Assembly (NCBI GenBank): GCA_021324775.1
Contig: JAJPIM010000023.1
Span: forward strand, 117,176-181,175
Length of the DNA stretch: 64,000 nucleotides
DNA from: Gemmatimonadota bacterium
GTDB taxonomy: Bacteria > Gemmatimonadota > Gemmatimonadetes > Gemmatimonadales > Gemmatimonadaceae
Direction: 5' to 3'
Below the pieces are notes generated by a model that ran no database searches, was not told where the DNA came from, and was given only the letters and a program-made list of their open reading frames with translations. The translations under genes and the position numbers were made by a program. Numbering within the stretch: position 1 is the stretch's first letter; every line of letters starts with the position of its first letter. Of the stretch, positions 28,979 through 39,157 are shown one piece after another.

Positions 28979-29050
28979 CCCAATCACAAACGGGCTGGCC
29001 GCTGTGGGCCGGCCCGGGCCGCCGATTATCGGCTGGCCACCCACCCTGTA

Positions 29051-29109
29051 GGAGCCGGCCCGGACCGGCTCCACGCGCCCCCGCCCGTGTATTCGACGAG
29101 CGGGGGCGC
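29051..29109 (+). terminator. Two consecutive perfect GC hairpins after the beta-helix gene
   Basis: GGAGCCGG-CCCGGA-CCGGCTCC (29051-29072), then GCGCCCCCGC (29075-29084) pairing with GCGGGGGCGC (29100-29109). Neither has a T tract, so they are either a weak or Rho-assisted terminator or 3' stabilising structures. Confidence 0.5.
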
Positions 29110-29200
29110 TTCACATCCGCCCCGCGCCCTCGCCCCTGAAACCCTTCTCCGTACCGGGCCGTACATTCCCCGCGGCAACGTTTACGCGACCAATGGGCAC

Positions 29201-29252
29201 CAAATCAGAGAGGAGCAGTCCAGAAACAAATCGGAGAGGAGAAGTCCAGAAA
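29201..29252 (+). repeat. 26-bp tandem duplication in a gene leader
   Basis: Two copies of CAAATCAGAGAGGAGCAGTC/CAGAAA with three differences, in the 415-base gap before the M16 peptidase gene. Purine-rich; function unknown. No gene is seen in the gap. Confidence 0.7.
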
Positions 29253-29393
29253 GGGGAAAGGAGACGAACGACGGAAAGGGCGTAGCGACACTGTGGTTAG
29301 CAAGTAGACTAGGGGCTTCGGCCGGCTCGCCGGCCGCGCCAAGGGATACAATCGACGGGCAACGCACACCTCCACTAAGAGAGAGGCAGGAGC

Positions 29394-30875
29394 ATGGCTC
29401 ACCCGGGCACCACACGATTCCTTCGAGCAGCAACGGCGATGGGCATGCTCGTAAGCGTGCTTATGAGCATGCTTGCCCTCAGCGCGACGGGAGCGGCTGC
29501 GCAGGAAGCCGCCCTGGGCACCACGCCGCCCACACCGGTTGGCTCGGGATCGTCACCCGGAGCGTCAGGATTCGAGGTACCCATCGAATACAAGACACTG
29601 CCCAACGGTCTCCGTGTCGTGCTCTCTCGCGACACGACCGCCCCGATCGTCACCGTGGCCGTCTACTATCACATCGGGTTCCGGGTCGAGCCGCGCGACC
29701 GCACGGGATTCGCCCACCTCTTCGAGCACCTCATGTTCCAGGGCTCGCAGAATCTGGGCAAGCTGCAGTTCATCAAGCTCGTGCAGTCGAATGGCGGTAT
29801 CCTCAACGGATCGACGCGATTCGACTTCACGAATTACTTCGAGATCGTTCCGTCCAACACGCTCGAGATGTTCCTCTGGGCGGAGGCCGACCGCATGCGC
29901 GGCCTCGCGATCACGCAGGACAACCTGACGAACCAGCAGGGCGTCGTGAAGAGCGAAGTCCGCGTGAATGTGCTCAACACGCCGTACGGCGGGTTCCCCT
30001 GGCTGGACATGCCACAGTACGCCAACACGAACTGGTACAACGCGCACAATTTCTACGGCGACTTGCGCGACATCGACGCCGCGACGCTCACCGACGCACA
30101 GGCGTTCCATCGCACGTACTACTCCCCGGGTAACGCGGTCCTCGTGGTCACGGGCGACATCGACCGCACCACGACGTGGAAATGGGTCGAGAAGTATTTC
30201 GCGCCGATCCCCGGGGTCGCCCTGCCGAAACGCCCTGACCTCACGGAGCCGCGCCAGGAGAAACCCATTCGCGCGAGCAAGGACGACACGCTGGCGACTC
30301 GCCCGGCTCTGGCGTTCTCGTATCACATGCCGCCCCGCAACACGCCGGAATACTACGCCATGGGGCTGATCGACCAGATCCTGCTCCAGGGCCACGACAG
30401 TTGGCTCTACCAGGCGCTCGTCCAGCGGGGTGGCTACGCCGGTGATGTCACGGGCGGGATCAATCTCCTTGGCAACATGTTCGACTACGAGGGTCCCATG
30501 CTGTGGACCGCGTCGCTTTACCACGATACGAGCCACTCGCCCGACGAGATCCTCAAAGCCGCCGATGCCACGATCGACTCGCTCCGCAACACGCCGATCG
30601 ATGCTGCCACCCTCGCCCGCGCCCAGGTCAAGGAGCGCGCGGCACTTTACGGCATCATCGGCGGCCGTCTCGGCTTCGGTCGCGCCGATCTTCTCGCGTC
30701 GTTCGCGCTCTTCGACAACGACCCTGCACGAATCAACACGCTCGAGCAGTCATTCCGCGCCGTCACCCCGGCCCTCATCCAGCGGACGGCGCGCGAATAT
30801 CTCCGTCCCGGGAACCAGACTGCTCTCACCATCGTACCCAAAGGAAAAACTGCCAATGCCACGACTGGCCAGTAA
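29394..30875 (+). CDS. M16 zinc peptidase, catalytic subunit
   Basis: 493 aa with a signal peptide (MLVSVLMSMLALSATGAAAQ) and a CAGGAGC ribosome binding site before the ATG. The inverted zinc motif HLFEH (near residues 109-113) and the downstream Glu ligand (VVKSEVR, ~187) are present, so this is the active member. Typical second-domain sequence GVVKSEVRVNVLNTPYGGFP follows. It is periplasmic and probably degrades or processes peptides together with the next gene, which overlaps it by 20 bases. Confidence 0.92.
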   Translation: MAHPGTTRFLRAATAMGMLVSVLMSMLALSATGAAAQEAALGTTPPTPVGSGSSPGASGFEVPIEYKTLPNGLRVVLSRDTTAPIVTVAVYYHIGFRVEPRDRTGFAHLFEHLMFQGSQNLGKLQFIKLVQSNGGILNGSTRFDFTNYFEIVPSNTLEMFLWAEADRMRGLAITQDNLTNQQGVVKSEVRVNVLNTPYGGFPWLDMPQYANTNWYNAHNFYGDLRDIDAATLTDAQAFHRTYYSPGNAVLVVTGDIDRTTTWKWVEKYFAPIPGVALPKRPDLTEPRQEKPIRASKDDTLATRPALAFSYHMPPRNTPEYYAMGLIDQILLQGHDSWLYQALVQRGGYAGDVTGGINLLGNMFDYEGPMLWTASLYHDTSHSPDEILKAADATIDSLRNTPIDAATLARAQVKERAALYGIIGGRLGFGRADLLASFALFDNDPARINTLEQSFRAVTPALIQRTAREYLRPGNQTALTIVPKGKTANATTGQ

Positions 30876-32313
30876 GCTCGGGGTGAGGCCTGCTGCCAGG
30901 CCAGCTACCAACCTCGCCGCGGCGCTCGTTGCGGGCTGTCTCCTCTTGCCGCCGGGGCTCCACGCGCAGGCCGCGCCGGCCGGAGCCGCCTCGGCCAAGG
31001 AAAGCCCGCCAGCGCCCGCTGCGCCCAAGGACTTCTCGGTGCCCGCCAAGCATGAGTTCACGCTCGCCAATGGCATGCACGTTACGCTCGTTCCGTACGG
31101 CCGCCTTCCCATCGCCACGCTGTCGCTCGATCTGCGCACGGGAGCGATCGATGAGGGCCCGCAGCAGGTCTGGCTCTCCGCCCTGATGGCCGATTATCTC
31201 CAGCAGGGCACGGCCTCGCACCCGGCGGCCGCGGTCGCGGAAGCAGTCGCCGGCATGGGCGGCGCGCTCAGCATCACGGCCGGCGATGATCAGACCTCGA
31301 TCCAGGGCGCCGTGCTCGGCGACTCCGCCGCCGCATTCGCCCGGCTCATCGCCGATATCGTCCAGCACCCGAGCTTCCCGGAATCCGAGTTCCCGCGACT
31401 CAGGAACGACCGGCTCCGCCAGCTCGCAATCGCCTCGAGCCGCCCGCAGGTCATGGCACAGGATCGCTTCGCCGCACAGATATATCCGGATCACCCCTAT
31501 GGGCGGGTCCTGCCCACCGAGGACGCGCTCAAGGGATACACGGCCGCACAGGTGCGCGATTTCTACGCGCACAACGCCGGCGCCGTCCGCGCGCACCTCT
31601 ACATCGTCGGCATGTTCAACAGCGCCGCGGTCGAACAGGCTGTCCGTGATGCCTTCGAGGGATGGACCGCCGGTTCGCCGCCAACGATCAATGTTCCCAC
31701 GGTGCGTGCCGAGCGCACGGTGATCCTGATCGACCGCCCGGGCGCCGTGCAGTCAACGATCGACCTCGGCCTCCCCGTCCCCGACCCGAGCCAGCCCGAC
31801 GACATTCCGCTCCAGGTGACCGACGCGCTCCTCGGCGGATCCTTCGGTTCGCGCATCACCAGCAACATCCGCGAACAGAAGGGCTACACGTACTCGCCAT
31901 TCAGCACGGTGGACACGAAATACCGGTCCGCGGACTGGCGCGAAGGTGCGGACGTGACCACCAATGTCACGGGTGCGTCGCTCAAGGAGATCTTCGGCGA
32001 GATCGATCGCCTCCGCAATGAAGCGCCCACCGCCGACGAAGTCCGCGCCATCGAGAACTATGTCGCTGGGACGTTCGTGCTGGCCAACTCATCGCAGGCG
32101 GGCCTCGCTCGCCAGTTCGGGTTCGTGGACCTGCACGGCCTGGGAGATGATTACCTCACCACGTTCGTCCGCCGTGTCTACGCGGTCACACCGGCCGACG
32201 TTCAGCGCATCGCTCAGCAGTACCTCGACCCGAACAAGATGGCCATCGTCGTAGCAGGCGATAAGAAGACAGTTGCCGACCAGGTCGCGCCCTACGGCAA
32301 GGTGGTGCAATGA
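30856..32313 (+). CDS. M16 peptidase-like, non-catalytic partner
   Basis: 485 aa from ATG 30856 (MPRLASKLGVRP); the longer track ORF runs antisense-like through the preceding gene. A signal peptide ends near LLLPPGLHAQA. The zinc motif is missing: the equivalent region reads IDEGPQQVWLSALMADYLQQ. The C-terminal Arg/Tyr substrate-binding pair is kept (SNIREQKGYTYSPFS). This is the classic active/inactive M16B heterodimer arrangement; the gene pair overlaps by 20 bases, so it is translationally coupled. Confidence 0.92.
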   Translation: MPRLASKLGVRPAARPATNLAAALVAGCLLLPPGLHAQAAPAGAASAKESPPAPAAPKDFSVPAKHEFTLANGMHVTLVPYGRLPIATLSLDLRTGAIDEGPQQVWLSALMADYLQQGTASHPAAAVAEAVAGMGGALSITAGDDQTSIQGAVLGDSAAAFARLIADIVQHPSFPESEFPRLRNDRLRQLAIASSRPQVMAQDRFAAQIYPDHPYGRVLPTEDALKGYTAAQVRDFYAHNAGAVRAHLYIVGMFNSAAVEQAVRDAFEGWTAGSPPTINVPTVRAERTVILIDRPGAVQSTIDLGLPVPDPSQPDDIPLQVTDALLGGSFGSRITSNIREQKGYTYSPFSTVDTKYRSADWREGADVTTNVTGASLKEIFGEIDRLRNEAPTADEVRAIENYVAGTFVLANSSQAGLARQFGFVDLHGLGDDYLTTFVRRVYAVTPADVQRIAQQYLDPNKMAIVVAGDKKTVADQVAPYGKVVQ

Positions 32314-32506
32314 ACAAATGGGCCTCTGAGGCAAGAGGATGTCACCAAAGCCTCAATTCGGCGTTAGTTCCCGGCTAGGGTGGGAACATTGCTGCCAAGA
32401 CGACCCTGATCTCAAAATTGACCGTGGTCAGAGTAGCGGGCGACCGACGCCGCTTGGCTCGACGATTTAGACCGATCTCAAGCTCTGGGTCCTTCGGGCC
32501 ACACCG

Positions 32507-33751
32507 ATGCAGCTAACCGACGAGTTGTTGTTTGCGAAGGCGAGCCTACAAGACCAATTGGAGGAGAAGAAGAAATCTGCCCTGGCGGATGTGGAACATT
32601 ACGATGCGAACAAGCTGCTCAACTCGATTGTTGACGACTTGGTTTTGTACTTCGTGGCTCGGCATGAAGTCGATCCGCCGCAGATCCTCGAGTCAGAGAT
32701 CGAAGCCGATCATGCGGAACATCCAGTCGATGTATCAAATCGGTTCGATTATGGCGCCCCGTTCGGTCGACCGACATACGCACCCGGGGGGACTGTAACC
32801 CTGCACGTACCGATTTCGGGCGAGTTGGGCCTGATCCATTACCACGCCTCCGCATCAGCATTAAACCCTCCTCGCGGGCGGACTCTGGGAAATCGCGTAG
32901 TGCTCTCATACACCGCTCCGCAGAAAGACCTGGATGTCGCGAAGGAGAACCTAAACGGGCAATTGGAAATGTTTCGACGGTATCTGAAATGGACTGCTGA
33001 TGACATCACACAGTTCAACAGCCAGTTGCCCTCCGAGATTCGACGAGCTGTGGAGGCGCGGAGAGAGCGCGTATTGGCAAACCAAAACCTCGTTAGGACG
33101 CTGGGATATCCGCTCCGTCGTCGCGACCACGCGCCCAAAACGTACACGCTGCCGGATGTGAGACGGCGAATAATCCTAGCTCCTCCACCAGCCAGCACGG
33201 CGCCCTATGTTCCTGAGCCTGCTCTTTCCAACGAGATTTATGATCAGATCCTTTCAGTCCTGGGCAACATGGTCCAGGTTATGGAGCGAAGTCCAGCAGC
33301 ATTTATCGGGCTGGGGGAGCAGGACCTGCGAACCCATTTCCTCGTTCAGCTAAACGGGCAGTTCGAGCGCGCAACTGGAGAAACGTTTAGCGGTCACGGC
33401 AAGACGGATATCTGGCTCCGCGAGCTGGATCGAAGTGTCTTTGTCGCCGAATGCAAATTCTGGAAAGGGTCGACATCATTGACGCAGGCGATTGACCAAC
33501 TTCTGGGATACGTGGTTTGGCGAGATGCTAAGGCTGCACTGCTCATGTTCAACAGGAATGCGGATTTCACCACGGTCGTCAAGCAAATACCTGGCTTGAT
33601 AGCCGAGCACTCGCAGACGATTGGGCCCATCGAAAAGATCGGCGAGACCGTATTTCGATCCCGATTGCGCCAGCTGAATGATTCGTCCCGAGAGTTGATG
33701 CTTACTACGCTTGTATACAATGTTCCTACGACTAGTCGACGCGCATCCTGA
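32507..33751 (+). CDS. PD-(D/E)XK nuclease-domain protein
   Basis: 414 aa. The C-terminal third carries a restriction-nuclease-like core: KTDIWLREL (Asp301), then FVAECKFWKG (Glu315-x-Lys317), then a helix with SLTQAIDQLLGYVVWRDAKA. The N-terminal ~230 residues are mixed and unassigned, with GQLEMFRRYLKWTADDI and NSQLPSEIRRAVEARRERV as a helical hairpin. Codon and base use is visibly less GC-rich than the neighbours. It is convergent with the STAND NTPase, 184 bases apart; together they look like an acquired defence block. The target is unknown. Confidence 0.75.
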   Translation: MQLTDELLFAKASLQDQLEEKKKSALADVEHYDANKLLNSIVDDLVLYFVARHEVDPPQILESEIEADHAEHPVDVSNRFDYGAPFGRPTYAPGGTVTLHVPISGELGLIHYHASASALNPPRGRTLGNRVVLSYTAPQKDLDVAKENLNGQLEMFRRYLKWTADDITQFNSQLPSEIRRAVEARRERVLANQNLVRTLGYPLRRRDHAPKTYTLPDVRRRIILAPPPASTAPYVPEPALSNEIYDQILSVLGNMVQVMERSPAAFIGLGEQDLRTHFLVQLNGQFERATGETFSGHGKTDIWLRELDRSVFVAECKFWKGSTSLTQAIDQLLGYVVWRDAKAALLMFNRNADFTTVVKQIPGLIAEHSQTIGPIEKIGETVFRSRLRQLNDSSRELMLTTLVYNVPTTSRRAS

Positions 33752-33935
33752 GATCGAAATAACCCCGACTGGTCTGAGAAGAATCGCCCGCCGCTATGTC
33801 AGAACCCTCTGGCTCGCCAACCAGGAGGCCACGCCCATAGGATGCGCGAATCACTACCGCTGCTCGTCCTGGGCACTCCTCGGCGTGTCGGGATCGGTGT
33901 AGAGCCAACGTCGCAAGCACCATTGGTGATGGTCC

Positions 33936-36900
33936 TCAATCGGCAGCAAATCCCTCTCCGGTCCGTTCCATGACGGCGTATCGCACGTCGTCTATGACAG
34001 CCCGCGCCACAGGATCTTTCCCGTACGGTTCGAGCAAGGCGATGTCCGCTCGCGACCCTACAACGCGCAAGGCGATAGCGGCCCCTAGGAAGTTGGCCGC
34101 GTCGGCTGCGAGCCGCCGAATCACGAGCGGCACGATCCGCGAGCGCGTCGCGGGATCGGACACGAGAGTCTCAATCCAATGTTGGAATAACAACTGCCAG
34201 TGTGGCGCCGTATTGTTCGCCCGCGCGTTCCAGAGGTAGTCAAGGTCGTCGTCAGTTGGAAAATGTTGACGCCGTATTTCATCGGAAAGCCTTGGGACGA
34301 TGTGCGTCGCTCCCCATTCGCGCGCGAATCGTTCGCACCATCCGGCAAAGTCGCGCAGCTCGTGGTCGCCAAGCGCACCGACATACGGCTCGATTGAGCG
34401 CAAATTGTGCGCTGTAATTCGCGCCTCTTCCTCAGATCCAATCCCGAGGTGGATGCCAATGTACCGGACGAATTCTTCTGGAGGCATGCCAGCATCCGCC
34501 GCTTCGGCTACGAGTCTGTCGGCTTCCAGTGTGCCGAGGGATAACGCAAGCATGACAAACTCCACGTCGTCCCGCAGGTTGACCCAGCGGGGGACCAGTA
34601 CGGCGGTCGCCTCGCCTGCGGGTATACGGGTTAGCAGCCAGCGTATCGCGTCGTCGCGCTGTTTGGCATTGATCCGTTCCTCGGCGGAGGCATCCACCGC
34701 GAGCGCCGACCACGACCCAAGGTCCCGTTCTATGGAGGCTCGGATCTCTGGTCCCCAAAGAGGGGCCGCCACTCGATACCACCACGGGTCGAGGTCAACC
34801 TTACGAAGGATGGGTTCCAGCGCAGTTTGATCGCCGAGCAAACCACGGGTCCAAAGGGCTGTATCGAACAGTGGCGACTCGGGCTCGATGGCCTGGAGGG
34901 CTGGTAGTTCATCTACCCGGGCGGTCACCACCCAAAGTCGGAGGGCCTCGTGCCGAATACCGACCTCTTCCGATTCGCTCAACCATCGCCCGCGGAGGTA
35001 GTGCCGCGAACTCGTCGACCATACACGGCGACGGCCAACATCTCCCCGCCAATCGGACGCGAACGTGCTGAGCCAGGGCGAGAACTGGCCGGGCTTCAGT
35101 CGGTGCCGTATGCTCGCGGCATATGGAAGGAGGATGCGAAGTGCTTCTGGCGAATCGATATTGCGGAGCGCATTCGCCAGCGCCGACCGTAACGTCGGCC
35201 TATCCTCCATCTTCTGCCCAAGGTAACGGACGACTGCATCACGGACGCCGACGCGTGAAATCATCCCAACAAATTCGTCCGAGACGCGCCCACGGGACGA
35301 CGACCCGAGAAGCGTTTGGTTGTCGTCCGGAAGCGCTGCCCACGCCTCGATAAGGGGGTCGAGGTGCCGCGGCAGCTCATTCTCAGATGCACATTGGGTC
35401 ATTGCCCAAAGGCCGGCGACAACGGCGAGCACGGGGTCGGTGATGCGGCGCCAAGCATCGTCCACCACGCTCGCCAGCCTGGAATCCCCGATAAATCCTG
35501 CGAGGCGCACGCCGCCTAGAGCCACGCGTTCACCGCATTGTTGATCGGTGAGGCTCGCTGTCAGCTCAGAGAGAGCGCGCGTACGGTGTCGATGCAGAAG
35601 CAGATCAATCGATCGGTCGCGGAACGTGTCGGACACTTCCGGGGAGAAGGTGAATCCAGCGGCCACCCAGAGACCGTCCGCGATCGACCCATGCGCGAGC
35701 CGGGTTAATGCGATTCCGGGTGTGCGCGGCAACGGCGCCAGGATACGTACTACCTCAGGGGCCGTGCTTGCGGCGACTGCCTGAAGCGCTGCCTCAGTTC
35801 TGGCTGATCCCAGGTCTGCTCCGCCGACACGCTCAATCCACTTGCCGAGAACGTCGACCAGGAGATCCCGATTGGCGAACGTCCTCGACCCCGCAGCCCG
35901 AAGTGATTCGGCAAGCGCTGCCGGTGTGCGGGCGGCGACTGCTTCTAGTCCTGCGCGAGTGATCGGCACCCTCACTAATGCGGCGCCAGTGATGCCTGCG
36001 AACAACGGATCGGCGGCTAGCTCGAGATCGAGCGGTTTGGTTTCGAGCACGCTCCGCATCGCAACCGTCAATGCTGCATCCCGTAGCCGGTCGTGTCTAA
36101 ACCGGAGGACGGGCTCGCCGCTGCTCTTGTCCTCAAACAGTAAACGACCTTGCCTCAATAGCTCGGTCACCGCGCACCATCCTTCTTCGTCATCAGCCCA
36201 CCACTGCCGCGCCCGCGACATAGGCGGCTCAAGCGCGCGGGTAGCGAGCATCGACCGGCAGAGACGCTCAAGTGCAGACCGATAAGTGGCCACAGTAAGC
36301 GTGCCCTCGCCGCCGGGCCCTGCGAGTTTAGCGATCATCGTCTCCACGTACTGGGCAAGCACGTCACCCGCGAGAACGAAGAGGGCATCGGCGTGGGTTC
36401 CCACGTCGGCCGCAGTCCCGATGAGTAGTGAAACCAGGAAGGGGTCGCCCCCGAGGCGTCGAGCTATTGCGACGGATTCTGATTCGGATATGGCCACGCC
36501 ACGCGACTCCAGCGCGGCGCGCACGATCTGTGTTGTCTTCTGTTCGTCGAGTGCGCCGACGCCGATTACGCGCAACCACTTGGCATTGACGCGGTTCGCG
36601 CCTAAGGACTCCCACACCGTCGGCCACACCGGTGCTACCAGTACAAGGCGCGCCGTATTTATGCTGGAACCGGAACTCGCTGAGGGGCCGGCAGGGGGTT
36701 GCGACCACGCGTACAGTGTCGCGAGCGCTTGCTGCGGCCGTGGTACCCGCATTACATCGTCGACGACAATGACAATCGGTCTTGCTGGGTCGGCGACGAG
36801 CAAAGCACGGCGTGCGGCATCCGGCTCGATCGTGGGGTGCCATTCCTGCAGTGCGATCTCGAGTAGCCGTTGGAGAGACGAGGCACGCTCTACAATCTCG

Positions 36901-37748
36901 GCTCGCGCCCACAGAGCTATACCGCCAGTATCTAGGTAAGAGCGCAGCAACTGCAGCGAGAGGGCACTCTTTCCATACCCTGATTGACCCATCAGCGCGA
37001 CGAGTCTCACCTCGGATGCAAGCGCGACGTTGAGCAGCGGGGTCGCCCGGTCTTCCCACTCGTCCGGGCGCAAATCTTGGTGCCACTTCGCGTACTCAGC
37101 CGCGCTGCGTCGGCCAATCTCTGCAAGCAAGTCTCGTGATACTCGGTCCGTGTCAATCCCCAGGAGTTGGCGACGGACAGCTGTGCCATCGGCTGTGAAC
37201 TCGAGAACGTGTGCTATCGCAGAACGGTCGAACACCTCGATATCAAGGTGATACCTGCCCGCGGCGGCAGAGACCATCTGCAGCAGCTCGAGTGCCGGCA
37301 CGCGGTTTGTCGTCAGGACGAGGGTAACCTTGGCATCTGGACGCTGCGCGCGGATGCTCGCGGCGACCCTGGCCGCCTTGATCACGTCGCCGTCCTCCCC
37401 GGCTGCTCGCCTCCTCCGCCTTGCGGATTCGACGGTCTTATCGTATAGCCACTTCCTCTGCAGCTGATCCCTCGGGGACGTCGCGTGGGCCGCAAATACG
37501 ACATGGTAATCACCGTCGGACCGATCGGTGCCGAAGGCATCGACGGCAGCCTTTACCGTCTTGTGATCGGAGTTGACACCGAGCGTCGAAAGCGTGTAAT
37601 GAGGTCTATGGATTCGCAACGCGGCGACAGCGACGCGCTCGAAGAGACCGGGGTCCGTGATCGCCTCCAAGGCGGCGGTTGTGTCGCTCGCTGGAGCGTT
37701 CGGCGAGAGACCGCCGACAACTGCCGCCTGAGGCACCCGAATGGCCAC
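33936..37748 (-). CDS. Large STAND-type NTPase with N-terminal nuclease-like domain
   Basis: 1270 aa, starting at GTG 37748. Residues ~25-200 (GVNSDHKTVKAAVDAFG, YHVVFAAHATSPRDQLQRKW, VTLVLTTNR) follow the pattern of nuclease-like domains that precede large P-loop NTPases. Walker A is GQSGYGKS (254-261) and Walker B is VIVVDD (326-331). A winged-helix-like and then a long (~700 aa) helical C-terminal array follows, which would be the sensor. This plan is that of Avs-like antiviral STAND proteins, but subfamily assignment needs a profile search. GC content is lower than in flanking genes. Confidence 0.75.
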   Translation of the reverse strand: MAIRVPQAAVVGGLSPNAPASDTTAALEAITDPGLFERVAVAALRIHRPHYTLSTLGVNSDHKTVKAAVDAFGTDRSDGDYHVVFAAHATSPRDQLQRKWLYDKTVESARRRRRAAGEDGDVIKAARVAASIRAQRPDAKVTLVLTTNRVPALELLQMVSAAAGRYHLDIEVFDRSAIAHVLEFTADGTAVRRQLLGIDTDRVSRDLLAEIGRRSAAEYAKWHQDLRPDEWEDRATPLLNVALASEVRLVALMGQSGYGKSALSLQLLRSYLDTGGIALWARAEIVERASSLQRLLEIALQEWHPTIEPDAARRALLVADPARPIVIVVDDVMRVPRPQQALATLYAWSQPPAGPSASSGSSINTARLVLVAPVWPTVWESLGANRVNAKWLRVIGVGALDEQKTTQIVRAALESRGVAISESESVAIARRLGGDPFLVSLLIGTAADVGTHADALFVLAGDVLAQYVETMIAKLAGPGGEGTLTVATYRSALERLCRSMLATRALEPPMSRARQWWADDEEGWCAVTELLRQGRLLFEDKSSGEPVLRFRHDRLRDAALTVAMRSVLETKPLDLELAADPLFAGITGAALVRVPITRAGLEAVAARTPAALAESLRAAGSRTFANRDLLVDVLGKWIERVGGADLGSARTEAALQAVAASTAPEVVRILAPLPRTPGIALTRLAHGSIADGLWVAAGFTFSPEVSDTFRDRSIDLLLHRHRTRALSELTASLTDQQCGERVALGGVRLAGFIGDSRLASVVDDAWRRITDPVLAVVAGLWAMTQCASENELPRHLDPLIEAWAALPDDNQTLLGSSSRGRVSDEFVGMISRVGVRDAVVRYLGQKMEDRPTLRSALANALRNIDSPEALRILLPYAASIRHRLKPGQFSPWLSTFASDWRGDVGRRRVWSTSSRHYLRGRWLSESEEVGIRHEALRLWVVTARVDELPALQAIEPESPLFDTALWTRGLLGDQTALEPILRKVDLDPWWYRVAAPLWGPEIRASIERDLGSWSALAVDASAEERINAKQRDDAIRWLLTRIPAGEATAVLVPRWVNLRDDVEFVMLALSLGTLEADRLVAEAADAGMPPEEFVRYIGIHLGIGSEEEARITAHNLRSIEPYVGALGDHELRDFAGWCERFAREWGATHIVPRLSDEIRRQHFPTDDDLDYLWNARANNTAPHWQLLFQHWIETLVSDPATRSRIVPLVIRRLAADAANFLGAAIALRVVGSRADIALLEPYGKDPVARAVIDDVRYAVMERTGEGFAAD

Positions 37749-38142
37749 GATGAGGAAATGGTGAAGTCGCTAGACGCTGCCGCGTCGGCGATCATGACCT
37801 GCCGCGGCAGCGCTCATCACCCGCTGTCGTTCTCACTCCATGCGATTGCAAGACTGCAGGCACTAAACATAAGGATCGTCTTGAGGGTATGGTCGGGCTG
37901 GCGCCTGAACGCGTGCTGCGCGCCGCTTAGCGCCCGGGGGATGGCGGTGTAGAAGCGAGTGCGATAGCACAGATGGGTCCGCCCGCGCTGCGGCTAGTGG
38001 CCTACGTCTATTCGTCTTGGCTCAGCATTGCCCGCCTGAAACTCACCTCCTAACCCGCCCGTACGGTGATCAGGGGGCCGCCCGCATCCAAACCATCCGC
38101 CCGGCCGCGCCATCCCATCTGCACCATTCCTCGGGAGGCTCG
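37749..38142. other. Intergenic region, nothing recognised
   Basis: About 394 bases between the STAND NTPase start (minus) and the DUF4097 gene (plus). No gene, repeat or convincing promoter was found. It marks the right edge of the lower-GC block. Confidence 0.35.
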
Positions 38143-39051
38143 ATGCTGCGGTTGCCTGTTCTCACTGTCGCGTCCGTAACACTCATGCTCGCCGCCGGTG
38201 CCGTGCAGGCGCAGTATCCCGTGGACGCAGCCACCTTCGACTGGTCCGGGGCGGTCCCCGCCGGTGCGACGCTTCGGATCGCCAGCGTGGACGGCGACAT
38301 CCGGGTCTCGCCCAGCAGTTCCCAACAGGCACACGTGCACGGCGAGCGGACGCACGTGATGTCCGGGGGCCGCGCCCTGGTGTTCGATGTCGTCCAGACC
38401 GGCAGCGACGTCACGATCTGCGCGCGCTACCCTGAAGGACGGTGTGACGAGATGGGTGCCCACGGCGGCTCGGAGGACTACTACGGCAAGAGCCCCGCCG
38501 CGAACCTCACGGTCGAACTCCCGCCAGGGGGCAAGCTCGCCGCCAAGACGGGCGACGGGCGCATCGACATCAAGGACGCCGGCGCCGATGTCATCGCCAA
38601 GAGTGGTGACGGCGCGATCAACATCATCGGCGCCGCCGGCACCGTGGAGGCCAAATCCGGCGACGGCGACCTCACGCTGGAAGGGGTGAAAGGCTCCGTC
38701 ACCGCGCACACCGGCGATGGCAATATTCGCGTGACCGCCGGCACCGCGCCCGTCCGGTTGTCGAGCGGCGATGGCAGCATCGAAGTCCACGTCGGCGCGA
38801 CCGCCGGAGGCCAATCGATCACCGCCCACACGGGGGACGGTTCGATCACGGTCTATCTGCCGGCGAGCTTCGCCGGCGAAGTCGAGGCCTCGACCGGCGA
38901 CGGCACGCTGGAAACCGATTTCCCTGTGACGATCAGCACAGGCGGCACGAACCCCCATCACCTGCGGGGGACGATCGGGAGCGCCAGCGCGAACGCGGCC
39001 ACGGTGTCGGTCTCCACGGGCGACGGGACGGTGCGGTTGAAGAAGAGCTAG
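38143..39051 (+). CDS. DUF4097 beta-solenoid exported protein
   Basis: 302 aa; ATG 38143 follows GGGAGG and opens a signal peptide (VLTVASVTLMLAAGAVQAQ). The rest is a regular beta-solenoid of ~20-residue rungs marked by S/TGDG turns: AKTGDGRIDIKDAG, AKSGDGAINIIGAA, AKSGDGDLTLEGVK, AHTGDGNIRVTAG, SSGDGSIEVHV and so on (about nine). This is the DUF4097 / LiaG-like repeat. Its function is unknown. Confidence 0.88.
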   Translation: MLRLPVLTVASVTLMLAAGAVQAQYPVDAATFDWSGAVPAGATLRIASVDGDIRVSPSSSQQAHVHGERTHVMSGGRALVFDVVQTGSDVTICARYPEGRCDEMGAHGGSEDYYGKSPAANLTVELPPGGKLAAKTGDGRIDIKDAGADVIAKSGDGAINIIGAAGTVEAKSGDGDLTLEGVKGSVTAHTGDGNIRVTAGTAPVRLSSGDGSIEVHVGATAGGQSITAHTGDGSITVYLPASFAGEVEASTGDGTLETDFPVTISTGGTNPHHLRGTIGSASANAATVSVSTGDGTVRLKKS

Positions 39052-39157
39052 CACGGCCGCGAGGGTCTCGCCATCCGGGACGGGTAGTGCGAAAGAGGGG
39101 ACCGCGTACGATATTCGCCGCGCGAACCTTCACCCTCACCGTTATCCGAGGCGACAC

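Noticed and set aside
27215-29074. 619-aa minus-strand ORF opposite the beta-helix protein
   Set aside because: Antisense shadow of a repeat-rich gene; the plus strand has a riboswitch, ribosome binding site and lipobox.
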